Below are positions 1-5,735 of a DNA stretch of 11,344 nucleotides, piece by piece. The translations under genes and the position numbers were made by a program. Source of the DNA: Sulfuricurvum sp. (GTDB lineage: Bacteria > Campylobacterota > Campylobacteria > Campylobacterales > Sulfurimonadaceae). Each line of letters opens with the position of its first letter. The first letter of the stretch is position 1. Below the pieces are notes generated by a model, which made no database searches, had not been told where the DNA came from, and worked only from the letters and a program-made list of their open reading frames with translations. The DNA lies in assembly GCA_022729835.1 (NCBI GenBank), contig DZBC01000044.1, forward strand, positions 1-11,344, in the 5' to 3' direction.

Positions 1-1163
1 CATGTATCGTGAAAAACAGCCACCTCTTCATCGTAAATCCCCAGATAGAGCATAATATGACCCGGTTTAAAGATCAGGGTTTCAAAAGGGATAGCCTCAC
101 GCCGAATACGCTCTAGTTTCTCTTGATCTTCAAGCCCTTTGAGTGAGATCACCCGTCCTATTTTTGCCTGTTGCGCAGAATTTCGCGGCAACCAGATACC
201 AAACACTGCAAAATAATCACGTAGCAGCGATGAGCAATCACGGCGCTCCAGCAATCCTCCCCAACCGTACTCTTCTTGAAGCAATTGATTGCCGATAGCG
301 GCGATATGAGTAGCCCGCATTGGCAGGGCTTGGCGCGATCCTATGAGGTGTGGTGCTTTGGCATGAATGAAGCGCGCACTTCCATCACTCTCCCTTTGAG
401 CCGTCAAGATTTCTACCCACTCCATAGAGCTCGCCTCGGGAATATAGGGCAAAACGGTGCCGATTTTGGTGTGTGTCAGATAGCGCCCATCAGGATCGTG
501 AAGTGGGTAATCTTCTTGTGTGATATAGAACTTGGGAAGAGATTCCCAGTGTTTGATCTGCGCCGTTCCAGGTAGGGCAACATTGCTTACATGTAACCAT
601 CCTGACGCATAGGAGGTAAACACATAAATCCAGTCTCTGTCTCGTGCATAGTGGGAGAGATAGAGCGGTTCGTTGGCATGTACACCGCTGTTTTGGTTGT
701 AATCAAAAGGAAATCCCTCTCCGGCTTGTGTGGGGTCTCGAAAAAGAGGGTCGTGGGTGGGAAAGTTTTTGAGATCGCACGTGCGTATACTCAATCCATA
801 GGCATGCAGTGTATCAAACGATGCGAAATCAGAGGCTTGATACATCTCTTCAAACCACTTTGCATCAAGAATCTGCAAAAGAGGGCCAAAAATCTCCCCT
901 TTTTGATATACCAAGTAGGGCCACAATATGGCATCAAGGCTTTGTGGTGCCGTAGTGTAATGCCATGGCGCGAACCAGTGCTCCTCAAAAACTTTTGTCT
1001 GTTCCAAGAGACTATTGGAAACATAAGAATCCGCATAAGGCTCAAATTTTTGCGGAAAACGCAATAAGTCTTGAGGGACCGATGTCGTTTTTGGAGAAAA
1101 TGCACATCCACTCCACAAAATAAGTCCCAGCAGCAGTGCTACTTGTATGCCAATCTTGTTTAT
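1..1163 (-). CDS. Lipoprotein NlpC/P60-family cell-wall hydrolase with SH3-like domain (3' end outside window)
   Basis: This open frame of at least 387 codons leaves the window at base 1. Counting from the ATA at 1163-1161, residues 1-20 form a lipoprotein signal: N-K near the start, a Leu-rich core, and lipobox L-W-S-G-C with the acylated Cys at 20. The middle matches the N-terminal stabilising and SH3 regions of this family (DLKNFPTHDPLF, then GEGFPFDYNQNSGVHANEPLY). The C-terminal part is the NlpC/P60 peptidase, with Cys310 in RRDCSSLLRDY and His369 in GHIMLYLG; the third catalytic residue lies beyond the edge. Such enzymes cut peptide stems of peptidoglycan in the periplasm. The gene follows the S24 repressor gene with a 4-base overlap. 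A GGAGG ribosome site (1174-1170) sits 6 bases before ATA. No ATG, GTG or TTG occurs in this frame between the upstream in-frame stop and the signal peptide. Start is uncertain; family call is firm. Confidence 0.85.
   Translation of the reverse strand, partial: MNKIGIQVALLLGLILWSGCAFSPKTTSVPQDLLRFPQKFEPYADSYVSNSLLEQTKVFEEHWFAPWHYTTAPQSLDAILWPYLVYQKGEIFGPLLQILDAKWFEEMYQASDFASFDTLHAYGLSIRTCDLKNFPTHDPLFRDPTQAGEGFPFDYNQNSGVHANEPLYLSHYARDRDWIYVFTSYASGWLHVSNVALPGTAQIKHWESLPKFYITQEDYPLHDPDGRYLTHTKIGTVLPYIPEASSMEWVEILTAQRESDGSARFIHAKAPHLIGSRQALPMRATHIAAIGNQLLQEEYGWGGLLERRDCSSLLRDYFAVFGIWLPRNSAQQAKIGRVISLKGLEDQEKLERIRREAIPFETLIFKPGHIMLYLGIYDEEVAVFHDT
587..596. repeat. Palindromic 10-mer TTACATGTAA, copy 1
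   Basis: Perfect self-complementary TTACATGTAA inside the NlpC/P60 gene, preceded by C. On the coding strand it is read TTA CAT GTA A, giving Leu-His-Val. It is one of four perfect copies in the window. Confidence 0.9.
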
Positions 1164-1819
1164 ACAATGCCTCCGAAGCGACCGACAACCCGACCGATAA
1201 TCTGCACTTCCGCAGGATGAACGGTATGAACGGGATAGTCTTTGTTGTCTGAAATAATATCGATTCTACCATCGATTCGCTTTTGAATCCGCTTGATAAA
1301 AAGTCCGTGCTCCGTATTGATCGTAAAAACGCCTCCGCGCCCAATATCTTGCTTGGAGCGGTTGACAAATACGATATCCCCATAATGAAAAAGCGGCTCC
1401 ATCGAATCACCGCTGACGTTAATTGCTTCGATGTGGCGTAACTCCTGCTCTCCACCTAGAAGAGTGACAAAGCCGGCCTCCAGCATCAAAGATTCAAACT
1501 GCTCATCTTCATTTTCAGCGCCTCCGCCCGCAGAGGCGTTTACGGCATGGAAGTAGCGTACTCTATAGAAGCGATTGGTCGGTTCAATCAGACTTTCAGG
1601 GGCTTGACCGTAGAGTAGCCAGTTGATGGCAATGGAGCGCTTGGCGCAAAAGTCCAGAAGCTCATAAAAGGGAATCTTATTGCGCTTTTTCATCGTGGCG
1701 AAATTCATCTGCGAAATCCCCAGCAGATGGGCTACATCTTTGTCAAAGACCTTTCTGCCGGGAAACTCTTCACAGATAACATCTTTGATCTGTTCCACAA
1801 TTTCAAAAAGTGTTTTCAT
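1160..1819 (-). CDS. S24-family (LexA/CI-type) transcriptional repressor with N-terminal DNA-binding domain
   Basis: The 219-residue protein has an N-terminal helix-turn-helix region (about 1-70: DKDVAHLLGISQMNFATMKKR) and a C-terminal S24 peptidase domain (about 125-219). The nucleophile is Ser139 in SGDSMEP and the general base is Lys176 in GLFIKRIQ, 37 residues apart as in LexA. An Ala97-Gly98 bond in the linker is a plausible self-cleavage site. Proteins of this type bind operators as dimers and are inactivated by RecA-stimulated or other triggered self-cleavage. AAAGGAG lies 7 bases before the ATG, in a 134-base AT-rich region shared with a possible small divergent gene. The next gene is a lipoprotein NlpC/P60 hydrolase, overlapping by 4 bases, so the two are probably co-transcribed. 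Autorepression and control of the hydrolase are inference. No phage genes are nearby. Confidence 0.88.
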   Translation of the reverse strand: MKTLFEIVEQIKDVICEEFPGRKVFDKDVAHLLGISQMNFATMKKRNKIPFYELLDFCAKRSIAINWLLYGQAPESLIEPTNRFYRVRYFHAVNASAGGGAENEDEQFESLMLEAGFVTLLGGEQELRHIEAINVSGDSMEPLFHYGDIVFVNRSKQDIGRGGVFTINTEHGLFIKRIQKRIDGRIDIISDNKDYPVHTVHPAEVQIIGRVVGRFGGIV

Positions 1820-1886
1820 GACACAACTCCTTTAATTTGTAAGTATATTAGAAGAATGCAAGATCTTTTAATAAAAATATGTCATT

Positions 1887-1906
1887 TTGCAATAAAAATT
1901 GAGCAA
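1887..1906. promoter_or_regulatory. Candidate operator in divergent AT-rich region
   Basis: The region 1820-1953 between the S24 repressor gene and the small plus-strand frame is very AT-rich and has no other reading frame of note. It contains an imperfect inverted repeat TTGC-N12-GCAA (1887-1890 and 1903-1906). It also has direct repeats of GCAATAA (1889-1895, 1903-1909) and AATAAAAAT (1870-1878, 1891-1899), the latter about two helical turns apart. These are the kind of elements a CI-like dimer could bind to repress itself and a divergent promoter. AT-rich DNA yields such repeats easily, so this is only a candidate. Confidence 0.25.
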
Positions 1907-1953
1907 TAATTTAAAACATCCTACGATTTGCCAATTCAACTGAAGGAGATGCT

Positions 1954-2037
1954 ATGGCAACGGTGATTAGAAATACCCAATCGTGGATAGACCGATTCGA
2001 GAGTATATTGGAAGTGTGGGCAGAGCGTCTTTTATAG
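1954..2037 (+). CDS. Possible small protein, 27 residues
   Basis: A strong ribosome site (TGAAGGAG, 1941-1948) lies 5 bases before ATG at 1954. It opens a 27-codon frame starting MATVIRNTQSW and ending with TAG at 2035-2037. The peptide would be a single amphipathic helix with two Trp, charged Arg/Glu/Asp residues and a Leu-Leu end. I recognise no family. It is divergent from the S24 repressor gene, a position typical of genes that such repressors control, and its stop lies 27 bases from the convergent stop of the small membrane-protein gene. The ribosome site is the main evidence; the frame is short enough to arise by chance. Confidence 0.4.
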   Translation: MATVIRNTQSWIDRFESILEVWAERLL

Positions 2038-2051
2038 CGAGGATCAAAGGC

Positions 2052-2061
2052 TTACATGTAA
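2052..2061. repeat. Palindromic 10-mer TTACATGTAA, copy 2 (between convergent genes)
   Basis: Perfect copy in the 27-base gap between the stop of the 27-codon plus-strand frame (2037) and the stop of the 43-residue minus-strand gene (2065). This is the only non-coding copy. It has no spacer loop and no flanking T-run, so it is not a normal intrinsic terminator. Confidence 0.9.
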
Positions 2062-2064
2062 AGA

Positions 2065-2196
2065 TCAATGATGATCTGAGTCGTGATGTTCACCCTCTTC
2101 CCGTTCGCGAAGTTTATTGAGATGGTAGCCGCGTAGCAGATAGATGAGTAGCATTACCATTAATATAACCATAAGCGTATCAATAATCGGATTCAC
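2065..2196 (-). CDS. Small single-pass membrane protein, 43 residues
   Basis: The frame starts at GTG (2196-2194), overlapping the trmL stop in a GTGA junction, with AAGGAG (2207-2202) 5 bases upstream. Residues 7-21 (TLMVILMVMLLIYLL) form one hydrophobic segment. A basic stretch follows (RGYHLNKLRER), then an acidic, His-rich tail (EGEHHDSDHH). The good ribosome site and stop-start overlap argue that it is real and translationally coupled to trmL. The topology resembles small bitopic accessory proteins; the His/Asp tail might bind metal, but that is speculation. It is the last gene of the leuD operon. No family recognised. Confidence 0.65.
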   Translation of the reverse strand: MNPIIDTLMVILMVMLLIYLLRGYHLNKLREREEGEHHDSDHH

Positions 2197-2663
2197 ATCA
2201 GCTCCTTATAGGCTTTGAAATTTTGGCGGATCGCTTCATACAAAATAATTCCGGTACTAACAGCCAAATTAAGACTGCGTCCTTCTTGAGTCATGGGAAT
2301 CGTCATACAATGTGCAGTATTTTGGTTAAGAATTTCAGAGGGAATGCCGGCTGTTTCACTTCCAAAAAAGAGATAGTCTCCGCTTTGAAACGTCATTGAA
2401 AAATAGGGTGTATCGCTCTTGGTTGTGGCAAAAAAACAGCGCTCTCTCCGTGGGTGAAGCGAAAAAAAGTGGTCAGTATTTTCATATACCCTGACATCGA
2501 GTTTATGCCAATAATCGAGTCCTGCCCTACGCAAGGCTTTTTCAGAGAGATCAAAACCCAAAGGACGAATTAGATGCAGGGTGCTACCCGTATTGACGCA
2601 GAGTCGGCCTATACTGCCTGTATTGTTGGGGATTTGTGGATGCACCAAAACGATGTGAAACAC
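2193..2663 (-). CDS. trmL: tRNA (cytidine/uridine-34 2'-O)-methyltransferase TrmL
   Basis: This 156-residue protein has the full TrmL (YibK) layout of the SPOUT methyltransferases. PQIPNNTGSIGR is at residues 9-20, GSETAGIP at 101-108, and GRSLNLAVSTGI, which builds the knotted S-adenosylmethionine site, at 128-139. TrmL methylates the 2'-OH of the wobble nucleotide in tRNA-Leu isoacceptors as a homodimer. Its length is normal for the family. It starts with GTG, overlapping the purU stop by one base (TAGTG) with no clear ribosome site, so translation probably depends on coupling to purU. Its own stop overlaps the next small gene. Confidence 0.93.
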   Translation of the reverse strand: MFHIVLVHPQIPNNTGSIGRLCVNTGSTLHLIRPLGFDLSEKALRRAGLDYWHKLDVRVYENTDHFFSLHPRRERCFFATTKSDTPYFSMTFQSGDYLFFGSETAGIPSEILNQNTAHCMTIPMTQEGRSLNLAVSTGIILYEAIRQNFKAYKELM

Positions 2664-3505
2664 TAAAAAATGACCGTTTTGTTGGCGTAGACGAAAATAC
2701 GGTCTTCCAGCGCCAATTTTAAGGCGCGGGAGAGGACAATTTTTTCGACATCCCGACCGGAGCGCTGCATGTCTTTCCAGCTATAGGCATGATCGATGGG
2801 GATAATTTCCTGAGCAATGATTGGCCCCTCATCTAGATTGTTGTTGACAAAATGCGCCGTAGCCCCAATGATTTTTACACCGCGTTCAAAAGCCTGCTTA
2901 TAAGGGTTGGCTCCGATAAAGGCGGGCAAAAAGGAGTGGTGGATGTTGATGATTCTGTTTTCATAGCACGATACAAAGTCAGGGGTTAAAATACGCATAT
3001 ATTTGGCCAACACAACATAATCGATCTCGCCAAGCGCTCCAAGAGCGCCAAGCACTTGCTGCTCGTGTTCAGAGCGCCCCAACCCTTCATGCGATACGGT
3101 CACAAAAGGGATGTCAAATTTGCGCACCAGCGGTTCGAGCAGATCATAATTGGAGACGACCGCCAAAATGTTAGCATCAAGCTCCCCATCTTCATAGCGG
3201 ATCAAAAGATCGCCAAGGGCATGGGTCTCTTTGGTCGCCATCAAAACAATGTTCTTTTTTCTAGGAGCAATGACATGTATGGTGGCATGCGCGGGCAAAA
3301 CAGATACCAAGTCGGCACAAAGGCGTGCTTGATCGATGATTCCAACCACTTCGCTACGCATGAAAAAACGGTTGTTTTCGCGGTCAACGAACTCATGATT
3401 GGAGAGAATATTCAGATCATAATTGAAAAAAATATTTGATACCTTAAATACAAGTCCTTTTTCGTCACGGCAGTCGATCAGGATACGGCACTGGGTGGGG
3501 TTCAT
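2663..3505 (-). CDS. purU: Formyltetrahydrofolate deformylase PurU
   Basis: PurU hydrolyses 10-formyl-tetrahydrofolate to formate and tetrahydrofolate, balancing one-carbon pools and feeding formate to purine synthesis. The 280-residue product has the family's usual length. An N-terminal ACT domain (about 5-80) is followed by a formyltransferase fold (about 85-280). The catalytic signature NIHHSFLPAF (Asn187, His189) and Asp225 in LDEGPIIAQE are both present, with the expected GATAHFV segment between them. The ATG overlaps the stop of the CiaD-like gene as ATGA, and its own stop overlaps trmL by one base. It is thus embedded in the leuD operon rather than in a purine gene group. Confidence 0.95.
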   Translation of the reverse strand: MNPTQCRILIDCRDEKGLVFKVSNIFFNYDLNILSNHEFVDRENNRFFMRSEVVGIIDQARLCADLVSVLPAHATIHVIAPRKKNIVLMATKETHALGDLLIRYEDGELDANILAVVSNYDLLEPLVRKFDIPFVTVSHEGLGRSEHEQQVLGALGALGEIDYVVLAKYMRILTPDFVSCYENRIINIHHSFLPAFIGANPYKQAFERGVKIIGATAHFVNNNLDEGPIIAQEIIPIDHAYSWKDMQRSGRDVEKIVLSRALKLALEDRIFVYANKTVIF

Positions 3506-3816
3506 GATTTGATCTTTTCCATTCGGGTGTCGATAGTCGAAAGCAGGTACTCAAAAAAATTGAGGGTCAGATCGACTTTGGCTTCGATGTTTTTGTTGTT
3601 GGGAGATTGAAAGCCTTCGAACAGTACGAGTAGGCGCTCGCGGATATTTTCAAGGAAGCGAAGCTCATCGTTGTGTACATCCAGCTCTTGAGTATGTATA
3701 TCTACATCGGGTTTTGGTGTGGATACCGGCTTAGGTTGATGTGCCGGATTATTGCCTTTTTGGACTACTGCGTCCATTTCGGCAAGCGTCGAGAGAATAA
3801 CATCTTTTAATTCCAT
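3502..3816 (-). CDS. CiaD-like domain protein (conserved epsilonproteobacterial)
   Basis: A 104-residue protein starting MELKDVILSTLAEMD. A Pro-rich, probably unstructured linker follows (about 25-45: HQPKPVSTPKPDVD), then a compact helical C-terminal part, ELRFLENIRERLLVLFEGF followed by a helix ending FFEYLLSTID. The C-terminal part resembles the conserved end of Campylobacter CiaD, and position beside purU fits the Campylobacter neighbourhood as I recall it. CiaD is known as a secreted invasion protein in C. jejuni; here the role is unknown and probably ancestral. I chose ATG at 3816, because that reading looks family-like and overlaps the TPR gene by only 10 bases; ATG at 3831 would add five residues. 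Neither has a clear ribosome site. Its stop overlaps purU as ATGA. Confidence 0.65.
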   Translation of the reverse strand: MELKDVILSTLAEMDAVVQKGNNPAHQPKPVSTPKPDVDIHTQELDVHNDELRFLENIRERLLVLFEGFQSPNNKNIEAKVDLTLNFFEYLLSTIDTRMEKIKS

Positions 3817-4055
3817 ATTTTGAGCAACCATCTTTCAAATTCTATGTATTCGATCTCATCTTCCATGTGGATAAAAAAATCTTTCATCTCTTTGTTGACA
3901 CCCAGAAACTTGCGGCGCATTCCACTAAGACGGCGAATGGCGATTTTGGCGTCACTATTGGAGGGCTCACGAGAGAGCACCTCCTTGTAGATCTCCAGCG
4001 CCTCCTCTTTGAGGCCTTGAAGCTCGTAAATGTTGGCAAGGGTTAGCGTTTGCAT
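3807..4055 (-). CDS. Small tetratricopeptide-repeat protein
   Basis: An 82-residue protein whose first 45 residues form about one TPR unit plus a helix: LANIYELQGLKEEALEIYKE, then a second helix after EPSNSDAK. The rest is a basic patch (RRLSGMRRK) and an acidic, aromatic C-terminal helix (HMEDEIEYIEFERW). TPR units mediate protein contacts; a single unit usually acts as an adaptor or oligomerises. The start overlaps the end of leuB by 13 bases without a visible ribosome site, so coupling is likely, and the stop overlaps the CiaD-like gene. The persistent pairing with that gene suggests the two products may interact, but this is inference. Confidence 0.75.
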   Translation of the reverse strand: MQTLTLANIYELQGLKEEALEIYKEVLSREPSNSDAKIAIRRLSGMRRKFLGVNKEMKDFFIHMEDEIEYIEFERWLLKIWN

Positions 4056-5119
4056 TTAGCCGCGTAATTGGCGATGATCGAGCCCATTTCATTGGTCGAG
4101 CAGATCTCTTTCGCGTCGTAGTTGGCGATATCTTTGGTGCGGTAGCCTTCAGAGAGCGCTTTTTTGATGGCGGCATCAATGCGATCAGCGGCTTTGATTT
4201 CGCGAAGCGCATAGCGTAGCATCATTGAGGCGCTGGAGATCGTTGCGATGGGATTGGCAATACCCTGTCCCGCAATATCGGGCGCGGAGCCGTGGATCGG
4301 CTCATACACACCAATCTTGTTGCCAATGGAGGCCGATGGAAGTAGGCCAATGGAGCCCGAGAGCATACTGGCTTCATCGCTGAGGATATCCCCAAAGATA
4401 TTTCCGGTGAGCATGACGTCAAACTGTCTTGGATCGCGGATAAGCTGCATTGCAGCATTGTCAACATACATGTGTGAAAGTTTAACTTCCGGGTACTCTT
4501 TGGCCACCTCTTCAACCACTTCGCGCCAAAGCTGGCTGACATCCAGCACGTTGGCTTTATCGACAGAGCAGACACGCTTGTCGCGCTCCATGGCGATTTT
4601 GAATGCAACATGGGCGATGCGCTCGATTTCGTAGCGCGCATAGACCATCGTGTTAAACGCACGGTCTCCCTCACGCCCTTTGGGTTCGCCGAAGTAGATA
4701 CCGCCGATGAGCTCACGCACTACCATCAGATTAACGCCCTGCACTACAGAGGGCTTGAGCGAACTGGCATTGACCAGCTCGTCGTAGACGACCGCAGGGC
4801 GCAGATTAGCAAAAACACCCAGCTCTTTTCTAAAGCGAAGCAGACCGCTTTCAGGGCGTTTTTCGCGTGGGAGGTTGTCCCATTGTTGACCTCCAATGGC
4901 ACCAAAAAGCACTGCATCACTGCGAAGTGCCCCATTAATCGTCTCTTGCGGCAGCGGATCACCTGTGAGATCATAGGCACATCCACCCATCAAAAATTCT
5001 TCATAGTTGAAATCGAACGCCTCGGTAGCTGCGATGGCGTCAAGCACTTTGACAGCCTCGTCGATGATTTCAGGGCCGATTCCGTCCCCTTTGATGAGCG
5101 CAATAGTGTATTTTTTCAT
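4043..5119 (-). CDS. leuB: 3-isopropylmalate dehydrogenase LeuB
   Basis: LeuB oxidatively decarboxylates 3-isopropylmalate to 2-oxoisocaproate with NAD+, the third leucine-specific step. The 358-residue product is full length. It opens with the family motif GDGIGPE (11-17). Visible substrate and metal residues are Arg97, Arg107 and Arg135 (RELIGGIYFGEP), Tyr142, Lys188 (DKANVLDVS), Asp220 (YVDNAAMQL), and Asp244/Asp248 (GDILSDEASML). The NAD loop HGSAPDIAG (276-284) has the Asp expected of an NAD-dependent member. AAGGA lies 7 bases before the ATG, and leuD ends 3 bases upstream, so the two form one unit. The 3' end overlaps the TPR gene. Confidence 0.97.
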   Translation of the reverse strand: MKKYTIALIKGDGIGPEIIDEAVKVLDAIAATEAFDFNYEEFLMGGCAYDLTGDPLPQETINGALRSDAVLFGAIGGQQWDNLPREKRPESGLLRFRKELGVFANLRPAVVYDELVNASSLKPSVVQGVNLMVVRELIGGIYFGEPKGREGDRAFNTMVYARYEIERIAHVAFKIAMERDKRVCSVDKANVLDVSQLWREVVEEVAKEYPEVKLSHMYVDNAAMQLIRDPRQFDVMLTGNIFGDILSDEASMLSGSIGLLPSASIGNKIGVYEPIHGSAPDIAGQGIANPIATISSASMMLRYALREIKAADRIDAAIKKALSEGYRTKDIANYDAKEICSTNEMGSIIANYAAKCKR

Positions 5120-5122
5120 TAT

Positions 5123-5623
5123 TTATCCTTGGGCTGCGATTTCGTCTTTGGCGTAGTTCATCAAGCCGCCTGCACCAAGCAGTGCCTGCATGAATTCGGG
5201 GATCGGCGTAAAGCGATAACTTTTATTGCTGGTGAGGTTGTGGATGGTGCCGGCTTCCATATCGATGGAGATGCGCTCCCCCTCTTTGATCTCCATGCTC
5301 TGCGGAAGTTCGAAAATAGGCAAACCCATATTGAACGCGTTGCGGTAAAAAATACGGGCAAAGGTCGGCGCCACAACAGCGGCAACGCCGGCTGCCTTGA
5401 GGGCGATGGGTGCGTGTTCGCGCGAAGAGCCGCAGCCGAAGTTCTCATCGGCGACAATAATGTCACCTTGTTGCATTTTGGAGACAAAGGCGGGGTCGGC
5501 ATCTTCCATGACGTGCCGGGCAAGCTCTTTGGGATCGGAGGTGTTGAGATATCTGGCGGCGATGATAAGATCGGTATCGATATCCTTACCGAAATTCCAG
5601 ACGTTTCCTTCAATTTTGTGCAT
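5123..5623 (-). CDS. leuD: 3-isopropylmalate dehydratase small subunit LeuD
   Basis: LeuD joins the iron-sulfur large subunit LeuC to isomerise 2-isopropylmalate to 3-isopropylmalate. The 166-residue product is of the short LeuD type: DIDTDLIIAARYL (14-26) with the substrate-loop YLNT, DENFGCGSSREHAP (59-72), and FARIFYRNAFNMGLP. I start at ATG 5623 because AGGA (5635-5632) lies 8 bases upstream, and the product then begins MHKIEGNVW as family members do. A longer frame from 5680 would begin upstream of the predicted transcription start. leuB follows after 3 bases. No leuC is adjacent, so the large subunit must be encoded elsewhere. A related small subunit of homoaconitase type is less likely, given the leuB neighbour. 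Confidence 0.93.
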   Translation of the reverse strand: MHKIEGNVWNFGKDIDTDLIIAARYLNTSDPKELARHVMEDADPAFVSKMQQGDIIVADENFGCGSSREHAPIALKAAGVAAVVAPTFARIFYRNAFNMGLPIFELPQSMEIKEGERISIDMEAGTIHNLTSNKSYRFTPIPEFMQALLGAGGLMNYAKDEIAAQG

Positions 5624-5637
5624 CGGTATGATCCTAA

Positions 5638-5658
5638 ATTCCGGCGACTTGCCGGAAT
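5638..5658 (-). promoter_or_regulatory. Perfect hairpin in leuD leader
   Basis: ATTCCGGC (5638-5645) pairs with GCCGGAAT (5651-5658) around a 5-base loop. The stem occupies the very 5' end of the predicted 40-base leader, between the -10 box and the AGGA ribosome site. With no T-run after it, it is not a terminator. It may be an operator, a 5' stabiliser of the mRNA or a translation-control element. Confidence 0.5.
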
Positions 5659-5669
5659 GAATTTGGGGG

Positions 5670-5675
5670 ATTATA
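5670..5675 (-). promoter_or_regulatory. -10 box of the leuD operon promoter
   Basis: On the minus strand a perfect TATAAT reads at 5675-5670, about 47 bases before the leuD ATG, giving an expected start of transcription near 5663. There is no clear -35 hexamer, which is usual in Campylobacterota. The promoter would make the leuD operon independent of flgG upstream. Confidence 0.55.
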
Positions 5676-5717
5676 ACCAAAGGAAGATGCGAGGTAGCTA
5701 AAGAAGGTCAGGCGATG

Positions 5718-5735
5718 GCGCTAGTGATTTAGCGC
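5718..5735 (-). terminator. Weak hairpin at the flgG stop codon
   Basis: GCGCTA (5718-5723) and TAGCGC (5730-5735) form a 6-bp stem around a 6-base loop that includes the end of the flgG stop codon. No U-tract follows on the minus strand, so it is not a classical intrinsic terminator. It may protect the 3' end or aid Rho-dependent ending. Confidence 0.25.

Noticed and set aside
276..1067. Two plus-strand frames (276-575, 651-1067)
   Set aside because: They are antisense to the continuous NlpC/P60 reading frame, which carries catalytic motifs and a signal peptide.
1042..1455. 137-codon minus-strand frame overlapping the repressor and hydrolase
   Set aside because: Runs in the third frame across two genes whose families are clear; its product has no motif.
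1727..1909. 60-codon plus-strand frame entering the divergent region
   Set aside because: Starts inside the repressor's DNA-binding domain on the opposite strand and lacks a ribosome site.
4610..5701. Long plus-strand frame (363 codons) opposite leuB and leuD
   Set aside because: It is fully antisense to two firmly identified genes, shows no family motif, and has no ribosome site; it is a codon-composition shadow.
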